From Pachysolen tannophilus NRRL Y-2460 (taxonomy: Eukaryota > Ascomycota > Pichiomycetes > Alaninales > Pachysolenaceae): a stretch of DNA of 64,000 nt. Shown here piece by piece: positions 36,976 to 47,400 of the stretch. The notes below the pieces were generated by a model. That model did no database searches, was not told where the DNA came from, and saw nothing but the letters and a program-made list of their open reading frames with translations. The DNA lies in assembly GCA_001661245.1 (NCBI GenBank), contig KV454011.1:348108-412107 (forward strand). Direction: 5' to 3'. The stretch's first letter is position 1; every line of letters starts with the position of its first letter. The translations under genes were made by a program, and so were the position numbers.

Positions 36976-37720
36976 TCCTTTGAAAAAAAAAAAAAATTTC
37001 AACTCTAATACAAATAGGTCACTAAAAAAAACACAAGCACCGTAGTATTCAATAATAAAAAAAAAGGTAATATCCTATAAACCGCGATGGAAGTATAGTT
37101 TTCTCTATGTGTATTAATTTTAAATTTAACGGTATTAAAGTCGTTATCAATTGATTTACTGAGGACCTTATTGTGCCCTTATTGTTTACAAATAATAAAA
37201 TCGTAAACAAAAGAAAATTTTCTTTTTTTTTATTATTATTATTATTATATTACCCAATGCGGGTATTTGAGTCATGGATCCACGACCTGTGTTTTTGAAA
37301 AAAATATTAAAATGTAAAATGTAATGTGATCTTGATATCAGTGTGTGTTTCTGAGTGAGAGTTAATAATAGCCACTACAAGGCCATTCAGTGCCTGACTA
37401 TTTATTGATAAGGTCATAGATAGCAATCAATCATAAAATGGAAAGAAAAATAGAAAATTTCTCTGTAATTCTGTATCTCATTGCCTTTTGTTTTACAATT
37501 ATTGCTCATCAGATTAAGTCATATTTTTTTTTTTCTCTATTATTTCTATTATTTTTCTGATGGAATAAACTAGATTATAATTATTTATTTACATATCTTT
37601 TGGATAAATTACTTGCTTATAAGAAGAGAAGAAGAAAAAAAAGAAAGCATAGATTTTTCTCAAGCAATGAATGAATGAATGAAAAAAAAAATTAACATTT
37701 TCATTTTATCTTGGAAAACT

Positions 37721-37790
37721 AAACTCCGAGGATCACTGCGGGCTACGGAAAAGGGAAAAAGAAAAAAAAAAAAAAAGAATCTCGGAGTTT
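37721..37790. repeat. Inverted repeat able to form a long hairpin
   Basis: AAACTCCGAG (37721-37730) and CTCGGAGTTT (37781-37790) are perfect inverted copies, extended by two further pairs if G-U is allowed. The spacer is partly poly-A. It could be a structured RNA in the GAC1 leader or a factor site pair. Confidence 0.6.
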
Positions 37791-37998
37791 GGCTATCTAA
37801 GATCCGATTACATACGGGTACACATGCTTATGCTTTATCTATTAGTAAAAAAAAAACAAAAACAAAAAAACAAAAACAAAGACAAAAACATCAGCAATAG
37901 TAATAGCAATAGCAACAATAACAATAACAATAACAATGACGTTAATACTATTAATTATTAAATTATACTACTGATTTAATACATATCAAGATAAGATA

Positions 37999-38016
37999 AG
38001 ATGATGATCATCATCT
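37999..38016. repeat. Perfect 18-bp palindrome
   Basis: AGATGATGATCATCATCT reads the same on both strands. It is made of ATG/CAT triplets and lies about 600 bp upstream of the GAC1-like start. A dimeric regulator site is possible. Confidence 0.7.
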
Positions 38017-38605
38017 CGTTTAATATTGATAGATTAAAATGAGTAATAAATACTTTTTTTTTTTTTTTTTTTTTTGCTTTTAGTTATCTTGTATAGTAGT
38101 AGTAATAAATTTTGTTTAGTATTAAATCTCAGACAAAACAAATTTATAGTGTAAACCCCATTTATTGGTATAATATAGCTGAAAAGTTTAAGGTCCACCC
38201 ATAAACAAAATTTTGTAAATAGAAAATAAAAGAAAAGAAAAGAAAAGAAGAAAAAAAAATCATAAGATTAATCGAATGAATGAATTATGAATACTTTGAT
38301 GAGTTAATTTTTTTAAAAGTTTTATTTCATCATTGATAAATCTGGAGTATTTTTTTTTTTGTGTTTTCTTGATATCATCTCTCCCCTTTTCTTTTTCTGG
38401 GTTAATTTATTTTAATTTACTTTTTTTTTTTTTTTCTTTTTATTTTTTTTATTTTTTTTTTTATCGCTGGTTAACTGTTAACCGTTTAATTCCATTTATT
38501 GGATATATCTTTATGGACTTGATTATTCTTTATATATGTGGCAAAGATAATCCCAATACTGATTATAAATTAAATGATTCTTTTTGTTTATAAATTAAAA
38601 AAATA

Positions 38606-40762
38606 ATGCAATCTTTGAGCAAGGTTAATAATAATAATAATAATAATAATGACAATGAGGTACAGCAATATCATTACCATCAGCATCAACAACAACAACA
38701 ACAACAACAACAACAAAAAGATTATCATGAGCCGAGAAATAAGATTTCAACCAAGAATCTAGTTATACCACAGTCATCATCACAGAAACCGCCATTATCA
38801 TTAGCTTTTTTACAAAAACCTTCTAGATCAAATTCAGATACAGAAACAAGGGAATTTGAAAAATTAATACATGAAAATACATTGAAAAATAGAAATCGAT
38901 TGGAATTAAATACCAATCAAGATCCATTATCATCTCTGGAGATATCTCCAACTTCTTCTCCAATAGATGAGACGGCTCAGACAGTTTTTGTCAATGATCA
39001 ATTTAATGATGATAAAGAAGAATTTGATGAAGATATGGAAGATATGCCTCCATTGGTTAGGAAAAAAAGTGGAGAATTGGTTAAATCATCACTTAAAAGA
39101 TATAGTTTTTCTTCAAAGAAAAAAAATCATTCAAGATCAAAATCTTTGCCAACAACTCCAACTTTTAATAAACAAGTCCATTTTGATATTGATCAAAGTA
39201 ATTTATTAGTAGATGTAAGATATTTTGATGAAACAGATATACCAACGGCAATTTCGGAAACAAATTCACCCACTTCAAATCATAATGGAATTTTTGTTAA
39301 TGATTATTTTCAACGGCGTCATAATGCATTCAACGATTTATATGCTACAACTAGTAATTATTATGATGATGATGATTATGATGAAAATGCTATAGAAGAT
39401 GATCTTGATGCAACAACAGCTGCAGTGGCTGCATTACCATTATTTAACAACAACAATAATAATAAGAAAAAAATAACTTTTCCTCAACTGCATAATCAGA
39501 ACAAAAATCAAAACGGAAATTGGAAATTAACATTATTAAATTTTCCAAAATTATCATCCATAGAAAGATTTAAATTTAATCCAATTGTTTTCTTGGAAAA
39601 TTTAAATATTGATAATAAAAAAGAAAATTTAGTAGGTCATGTTGCAGTTAAAAATTTGGCTTTCCAAAAAAATGTTATTGTAAAATATACTTTGGATAGT
39701 TGGAAAACTATAACAGAGATTGAATCTTATTATATAAATGGAAAATCAAGTATATTGGGAAAACATGGTTATGATAGGTTTGAATTTAAAATCCCATTAG
39801 TAACTTTATTTCATAATACAATCAGAAGAGTTTATGCTTCTTCTATTGATACTTGTAGTTGTTTCCAATTATGCATTAAATATACTACACTTGGTCAAGA
39901 TTTTTGGGATAATAATAATTATGCAAATTTTAAAGTAGAATTACACAAGATGCAACAAAATACCGATCGTGATAACTTACAACCAGAAAATCAAAAACAT
40001 TTACATTATTCGTCAAAATATTTGAAAAATAAAAAGAAAAAAGAGCTGAATAATGATAATGATGATGATTTCTTAAAAACACCAAGATCCCTCAATCACA
40101 GTCCTTCGTTTCCATTTCTGACTTCTTCCTTTAGTTCAAATACATCATCACCACCTATTTTCAAAGAGCATTATTCCCCAATAGAGTTGAATCCTAAAAA
40201 TAAGCAAACTATTCCTTTAGAACTGATTCCAACTAGTTTATATGTAACGACAGCTTCAAGTGGTAATGAAAAACCTTTATCACTTAATTCCCCACCAGAT
40301 GAAAATGCTGAACCTTTAAAGAAAACACTGAAGAGTTTTAACAATGACAATTTTTTAAAAGATCATTCATTATTACTCAATAAAAACAAAAAAAGTAACG
40401 ACATAAATCCAGAAAAATATTCAGGTTCTAATAAACCTTCTATTGATTCTAAATCATATAAAGAATTGGTTGAAAATTATTGTTTTTTCCAAGGCCCTAG
40501 TCCAATTTTTGCAACATTGAATAACGTTAACAAGGAAACACTGAAAATTCCACTCAATAATAATAATATTAATAATGATGATAATAATAACAATGCTTCT
40601 GCAAACAAGACATTTCCACTCGATTTTTCAAATAAATCAAATATGTATGGTTATAATAGTAATGCGGACCCTAGAGGACTTGAAAAATCTTCTTCTTCTG
40701 CCACTGTTGTATCAGACACATTTGGCACTGCAGGTAGCAATCGCTTTAGCGAAAACAAGTAA
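38606..40762 (+). CDS. GAC1: Protein phosphatase 1 regulatory subunit, glycogen targeting (Gac1/Pig1 type)
   Basis: The 718-residue protein contains the RVxF-type PP1-docking motif KQVHF at 189-193, preceded by the family block PPLVRKKSGELVKSSLK (148-164), and a CBM21 glycogen-binding domain at about 328-446. Key CBM21 segments are VAVKNLAFQKNVIVKYTLDSW and GQDFWDNNNYANF. The rest is Asn/Gln/Ser-rich disordered sequence, with poly-Asn and poly-Gln runs from AAT and CAA repeats at 38624-38716. Such subunits bring Glc7 to glycogen synthase. Saccharomyces has Gac1, Pig1, Pig2 and Gip2; size fits Gac1 or Pig1, so the symbol is a best guess. Confidence 0.85.
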   Translation: MQSLSKVNNNNNNNNDNEVQQYHYHQHQQQQQQQQQQKDYHEPRNKISTKNLVIPQSSSQKPPLSLAFLQKPSRSNSDTETREFEKLIHENTLKNRNRLELNTNQDPLSSLEISPTSSPIDETAQTVFVNDQFNDDKEEFDEDMEDMPPLVRKKSGELVKSSLKRYSFSSKKKNHSRSKSLPTTPTFNKQVHFDIDQSNLLVDVRYFDETDIPTAISETNSPTSNHNGIFVNDYFQRRHNAFNDLYATTSNYYDDDDYDENAIEDDLDATTAAVAALPLFNNNNNNKKKITFPQLHNQNKNQNGNWKLTLLNFPKLSSIERFKFNPIVFLENLNIDNKKENLVGHVAVKNLAFQKNVIVKYTLDSWKTITEIESYYINGKSSILGKHGYDRFEFKIPLVTLFHNTIRRVYASSIDTCSCFQLCIKYTTLGQDFWDNNNYANFKVELHKMQQNTDRDNLQPENQKHLHYSSKYLKNKKKKELNNDNDDDFLKTPRSLNHSPSFPFLTSSFSSNTSSPPIFKEHYSPIELNPKNKQTIPLELIPTSLYVTTASSGNEKPLSLNSPPDENAEPLKKTLKSFNNDNFLKDHSLLLNKNKKSNDINPEKYSGSNKPSIDSKSYKELVENYCFFQGPSPIFATLNNVNKETLKIPLNNNNINNDDNNNNASANKTFPLDFSNKSNMYGYNSNADPRGLEKSSSSATVVSDTFGTAGSNRFSENK

Positions 40763-41444
40763 GGAGAATAATATTTGCAAATTCAAAACTTTGATATTCA
40801 TCGAACATAATATTATAGCGAATAATGCATTTTAAAAATTGTGATTAAAAGTTTTATTCCATTTTATAACTCAGGAAAATGTACCAAAAAGTCAAAATCC
40901 TTGTTCTATATATTCATGCATTCGTTTTTTTTTTCTTTTTCTTTTCTTTTTTTTCTAAAAAAAAAATAACTTTTGTTTTAAGTTTATTTTTCATTATCAA
41001 TTTCATGAATTGAATTGTGTGTTATTGTTTGTCTTACATAGTGATGAAGTAACGACTGCTTATACTCTACTGGTTTGTATTACACCTGAAAATGTACTTC
41101 TAATTAACTCCATCCTAATACAACAACTTTGGTCCAAGTTACAGCTTTGATTTGGAAACAATCTCTGGTTAAAGTTAAACTCAACTCAAATCAACCGGAT
41201 ACCTCTCTATCTTTACCCCCAATGATACCCCTTAATTTAAAACAAGTAGTGTACACAGTGTACAAAATCCATTTTAGGAAATTGCAAAATTTTTATCAAA
41301 AAAAAAAAAAAAAAAAAATTTTAACAAGACGAGCTCTGTAGGATCCTGTTTGTTTCTTATTGAATGTTGTATTAGTTATTAAGATTTTTGAAGAAGTAGG
41401 ATTTCCTATTATAATTAGGTGTTGCTATTGCTGAAGGGTGAATA
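40763..41444. other. Intergenic GAC1-like to UTP20, with possible C/D snoRNA
   Basis: These 682 bp hold a C/T-rich tract (40924-40960), an unusual, less AT-rich block (41035-41260) with a candidate box C/D RNA, a short near-palindrome GTGTACACAGTGTAC (41249-41263), an A20-class tract (41300-41319), and an RRPE-like AAAATTTTTA at 41286-41295 before UTP20. Confidence 0.5.
41035..41096 (+). ncRNA. Candidate box C/D snoRNA (weak)
   Basis: A perfect C box GTGATGA (41041-41047) and D box CTGA (41086-41089) are enclosed by a 5-bp terminal stem, TACAT at 41035-41039 with ATGTA at 41092-41096. At 62 nt it is short for a yeast C/D RNA, and I could not identify C'/D' boxes or a guide match to rRNA. It may be coincidence. 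Confidence 0.2.
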
Positions 41445-44400
41445 ATGGGAAAACAAAAGAAAACTACCAATTCCGGTAGAAGGTTTGTCTATTCTTCTTT
41501 TAGAGAGAGAATAGATGCCATCAAAATCAATAAACCATTATCTAGGAAATCAAATAACGGCGGTAGCGCCCGTGAAGTAGAGATATCAAATTTTTACAAT
41601 AGTTATGAACATTGGAAGGAGATCAATGTTACTAGCAGTTTTGTGGAGTTCATTGATAAAAATGAGGGTTTGTTTCAAACTCTTGCGCAATTAATTTATC
41701 ACAAGGACAAAATTTTTAACGATTTAATTTTTTACTTGACAAAGGAAAAAAATGTTGAATTGACATATCAACCACTATTGGATTTATTATCACAATTTGT
41801 TCATGATTTAGGGGAAGATTTTTATGTGGATTATTACCAGAAGACTATAAATGTGCTCATCGAATTATCAATTATACATTTTGAGAATTCTAATATATTG
41901 GAGTGGATATTCAATTGTATGAGTTTTATATTTAAATTTACTGCATCTATATTATGTGAAAATTTAGTTGAAACTTTTGAATTATTATTGCCACTTTTGA
42001 AAATGAAAAATGCCAAAAGTCATTTACAGAGATTTTCCTCGGAATCTTTATCATTTTTAATTAGGAAAATTCCAACAAAGTCATTGAAGAATTTTATGGA
42101 AAAATCTTTTGAAATTTATGATACAAAGGAAAATGGTGAATTAGGTAACGCTTTGGTAATAATATACTCAGAATCGATCAAAAGTGTGAGTAATACTTTG
42201 CATAGTAAATCTCCAGTGATATTGGCTAATTTAGTGGAATTTGCAACTGAAAGTTCAATACGGAAAAACACAGTTGTTTGTGAAATACTATTAAATATTA
42301 TCAATTATGCTTCACCAGAATCTTTAACTGAGATATATGAGTTAGTTTTGAACATATTGAGTAATAGAATAGATAATGGAGGAAATAAATTTTTAATCTC
42401 AAAAAATTTAATCTCTCTTGTATTCTCACAAAGTGGGAAAAAAATAACGAATTGGAATTTAATATTACAAGTCACGGAAAAATTAATGGAATCTTCTGAA
42501 GATTGTGATAATGAGTTACATAAATCAATAACTTATCTTTTGGTATTGATAATGCGGAATTGTGATTTACAAGAATTGACAAAGTTTCATGTTAAAATAT
42601 TCAAATACGTTTTAAGCTCAAGAAATGGTGATTTATTTTTACCTTTTATCGACTCAGGATTGATGATGGTAAGAGATCGTACTATTTTATTTGGAAATAA
42701 ATACTTACAGGACTTCATTAAAAATAATTTCACAACACAAAGGGTAAAATTAGCATATTTCTTAACAAAGTGGGACAATGACTCCAAAAGTTCGGGATCT
42801 GATAAAAATTTTGACATTGTCATACCGTATGAATTAAATCAAACTATCAAACTAGAATTAGCTGAAATCAAAGATATCAGTGATACCAATGCCTTAAAGG
42901 AAATTTATTGGAGATTACTCATTTTGAAAAATAGTGAACAACTTGAAAATTCCGATGACTTAATCAACATCTTGAGAAATATTCTTGTTGGCAAAACTAT
43001 TTCTGAATTTGGTCAAGATGTAGTCGGTTTATTATTGCAAGTTTTATCAGATCAGACTTTTGACTCTAAGACAATAGTTTTTAAAGATTTAATTGCTAAA
43101 AATTTTTCAAAATTTCATAAATCATCTTATTTCTTGAAGGGATTACAATTATTTTTGGAAAAAATGGATGATCATCTCTTCTTTGAGAAAAACAGAAATT
43201 TTTTTCAAAATGAATTCTTACTCGAAGTTGCTGAAAACCTTTCTTTGCCATCTCATGAAATCCGTTATTTATCGTTATCAATAATATTGACCACATTGAA
43301 TAGACTTTCAATCGAGATTTCTCCATTAATTTCTCAATGCCATCTTATTGAAGATATACCTCTTACTTTGGAAAATGGCCGTGACATACAGTTACGGGTA
43401 AGGAATTTAAGTTTAGAGTATCAAAAGAGCTCAATAGACAATTTAGTTTCAAATGTGGTACCGAGATATTTGATTGGTTTATTAAGTGCTAAATTCAGCC
43501 CTGCTTGGCAAGCTTCCAATGAAGCTATCAAAAATATCAGTGGTAAGAGTAGTGATATAATTTGGAAGTTATGCCATGATTTACTTATCAACGATTACAG
43601 TTCTAATCAAGAAACTGAATCCTATACTAGCGAAGAAGATATGAATTTTGATATAGATTACGATGAATGGCTTATATTTGATTACAGATTAAAAGACAAT
43701 TTTTCTGCGGTTTATAAAATTTTCAGTGATTATTCGAATGTGGATCTTTCTGTTGTTGATTATATGAAAAATGAGAGGGCTAAATTTGATTATAGTGAAA
43801 CGATGAGGTCGCAAATTATCAAGTTATTGATTAATATTCCTGATGTAGCAGAAAGAAATGCAGAAGCATTAGTACCGCTAATGTTACACGAAGCTTCAAC
43901 TGATGATGAAGGGGACGAAGAAGTTGACGTAGAACCATCATCCACCAATTGGTCTTTGAAAGATAGAAATTTATTGCTCGAATTATTTCAAGAATTCAAA
44001 AATTTGAACAATATTTACAGATCCAGCGATGTCTATAACCATTTATTAGTATTGCTAAGCAATAGATCTTCTCATGTACAAAGGTTATCGTTGAACTGTA
44101 TATTAAAGTACAAGAATAAGCATGTTTTTAAATATAGGGACAATCTTTTAAATCTTTTGGATGATAATCTGTTTAGAGATGAAGTCACAAAATTTGTTAC
44201 TCAGGATAGTGAAATCAATCAAATAGAAGCTGAAGACGTTGAATTTATTATGCCATTGGTTCTAAGAATATTATATGGTAGGGCTCAAACAGTGAGGGCA
44301 GGTGGAGTGAAGCAAGGTAGAAGATTTGCTGTCTTCAATATATTACCGAACTTGAAAAATGAACATATAATAGAGTTCTTGAAATTAGGCTCGAGTATGA

Positions 44401-47400
44401 TAAACTATCAACAATTCTTTGATAATCCTGTGGATTCTATATTGGAGATGAATATGCATAATGAAAAGTTGTTCAAAAGACAGATTCGTTTTGTTAATTT
44501 ATTGTCTGATGTGATACATACTTTAAGGAATGGATTTTCCGATGTTTTAATTACATCTATAAAGCCGTTGCTATATTCTTTGATACTTTCTCAGTATTCA
44601 CTTAATAAGAAAGAGGAATTGACCAGTGCTAATCTCGAAAAGACAATTAGAAATGTAAGAACAATAGGAATGAGATGTTTGTCAGAATTGTTTGCAATAT
44701 TAGGCAAGACCAATTTTAGTTGGAAAGATTATATTTCAATAATATATGATAGGTTGATATTACCAAGATTCAATAACTTTACAGAAGAAAATTTACAACA
44801 ACCTTCTTCGTTGTTGAAGCTCATTATAAGCTGGTCCAATTTCACAAAGAATTTCGAGTTTTTATATCTTGATGATTTTAGACCTGCTAGAGAAATTTTA
44901 TCATTATTGTTAAATTCTAGCGCCAAGGAATCAGTATTATCGGAAGTTTTTGAATTTTGCTCAAACATTGTTCAATATACTTCGTTAGACGATAAATTTG
45001 TTGAGTTGGTTACTATCGTAGTGGAAACATGTTTATTAGCATTACCAGGTATTTTCAATCGTGATGTGAATAGTAAGGATGTGAACTCGAAAGCTATCAA
45101 TCTTTTGTTATCATTGGTGAACAATGGTTATATTCAAGATTTCCAAACTAAAAAAGCGTTGATTGACTCATTGACTTTTGCTTTTGACAAGCCGCAACAG
45201 CAAGTGGAAATGAAAGATAAAGCTAATATTTTGAAGTCCTTATCGTCATTGTTGAATGATTATGATTGCTCGTTGGATGAAATCTCACCATTATACAAAT
45301 CATTGTCAAAATATTTTAAAATTTATACTGAAAGCAAAATCAGACTAGAACTATCAAATGTCTTGGTTACTATCGGAGAGAAGTTCAGCTCTAGACTTAA
45401 TCATGTATCTACATTAGTATCAGATTTGAACTCCTTCTCCGAGAAAAGGCTAAATGAGCCTGATTTTAAAAGAAGATTAGATGCATTCAAAGAGATCAAC
45501 GAAATTAGCTATTTAGATTTTGATGAGTTACAATGGATACCGATTGTTTATAATTCCTTATTTTTTATCAACGATGAAATTGAACTTTCACTCAGAACTA
45601 ACGCGACTTATACTTTGTGCAGATTTATTGATTGTTTTTCTCTGAAAGATTCGGCTGAGGAAGCATCAAAATTCTTACATATATTGAAGGATGTCATTCT
45701 TCCACATCTACGTATTGGGTTGAGAACAGACAAGGAAATCATTCAGACCGAGTACATATCATTATTAGCCCACATAGTCAAAAATGCCAAATATTTTGAT
45801 GATTTTGCAGACATGAAATTTTTGTTATTCAATGGCGACGAGGAGGCTGATTTCTTTCTTAATATCAACCATATCCAGTTACATCGTCGTCAGAGAGCAG
45901 TAAGGAGATTGAAGGAAATCAGAATACATCTATCAGGAAATAGTATTTCGCACTATATATTGCCTATAATTGAGCATTATGCTTTTTCAGACATTGAGAA
46001 TCAAGTCAATATTAAAAATGAGACTGTGGAATGTATTGGTTCTTTACTAGTTTCTTTAAATTGGAAACAATTTAGAGCTGTTTTCAAAAGATACATTTCG
46101 TACTTGAACAAGCCAGAATTACTTAGGAACAGTGTTAATTTAGTTGTTACTGTGTCAGCGTCGTTTCTCAGTTGCTATCGCTCAAAAGAACAGGGGGGTA
46201 CAGAAGGTTTTATTGAACAGTTACCAAGCTCAAAAGAAGAAATCGATTCATATATTATGGGTGAATTAATGCCTCCAATAATGAAATCTTTAACCTTGAG
46301 AGATGATGAAACTACTGTTTACAGAATTCCGTTATCTGAGGCCTTGACATCGCTTGTGATTTGTCTCTCTGAAGAAAAGCGTTCTTCTGAATTGCCTGCT
46401 ATTTTGACTAGTGTGTGCCAGGTAATGCGGAGCAGATCTGAAGAATTACGTGATGCTGTTAGAAAAAATTTAGCAAGGATGTCTAAGACTTTGGGTTCTA
46501 AGTATTTCAAATTTATCCTTAAAGAATTGAAAACAGCCTTGAAGCGTGGCTCTCAAATTCACGTTTTAAGTTTCACTATCCATTACTTATTAGTCGTTAT
46601 GTCGGATTCTTTAAGTCATGGTGATTTAGACGAAAGTTCTGAATTACTAGCTGATATTATTATGGAGGATATCTTTGGGGCTGCAGGTCAGGAAAAAGAT
46701 GCTGAAGGTTACACAAGTAAGATGAAAGAAGTGAAACATAAAAAGAGTTTTGATACAGCTGAACTTTTATCAGCCAATATCTCTTTAGCTTCTTTTAATT
46801 GTTTGATCACGCCGGTTAAACTTTTATTACGTGAAAGAATTGCACTAAAGACCAGAAACAAGTTGGATGAGTTACTCAGAAGGTACTCGTTAGGCTTGAA
46901 TCGTAATGAAGAATCCTCTACTCGTGATATTTTATTATTATGTTATCAATTACACAATCAATCAAAGGAACTACTTGTAAAACCAGAATCCAAGAGCCAA
47001 ATCAGTGGCAATAAAAACGGATTTGACGTTTCTTCTGATCATTTCTTGGTTAAACTTTCATCGAAAACGACCGATGCTCATATGGAATACTCACTTTACA
47101 TGTATACTCTTCAAAAATTTACATTAGACTTGTTAAGAGTTGTTATTTCGAGAAATGAAACTTTATTCAATGTGGAGAGCTTACAGGGATTTGTCCCGTT
47201 ACTAGAAGAGAGTTTACGCGTTGAGGATGAGGGTGTAATGATATCATCTATTAAAGTATTGAATTTAATTATAAAATTACCATTTTCTGAAGACATCGAA
47301 AATACCTTCAAATCATGTGCCAGAAAAGCACTTAACGTCATTAAAGATAGCCCTTCTACTAATTCTGAGCTATGTCAAGCTTGTTTAAGATTTTTAGCTA

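Larger units (their letters stand above)
36976..38605. promoter_or_regulatory. Long divergent intergenic region TUB1 / GAC1-like
   Basis: At 1630 bp this is the longest gene-free stretch in the window. It contains a TTATTA run (37231-37247), a 10-bp inverted repeat with a 50-bp spacer (37721-37790), a run of AACAAT units (37911-37935), a perfect 18-bp palindrome (37999-38016), repeated AAAAG units (38226-38249), and long T tracts near 38055-38075 and 38350-38460. Long upstream regions are typical of nutrient-regulated genes such as GAC1. No tRNA or known snRNA is recognisable; short open frames in it look spurious. Confidence 0.6.

Noticed and set aside
37679-37900. Lys-rich 73-codon frame in the TUB1/GAC1 spacer
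   Set aside because: Composition is a by-product of A tracts; no domain, and it overlaps the inverted repeat.
37981-38020. GATGATGATCATC as a U6-like snRNA core
   Set aside because: The ACAGAGA box and the rest of the U6 sequence are absent; it is a simple palindrome.
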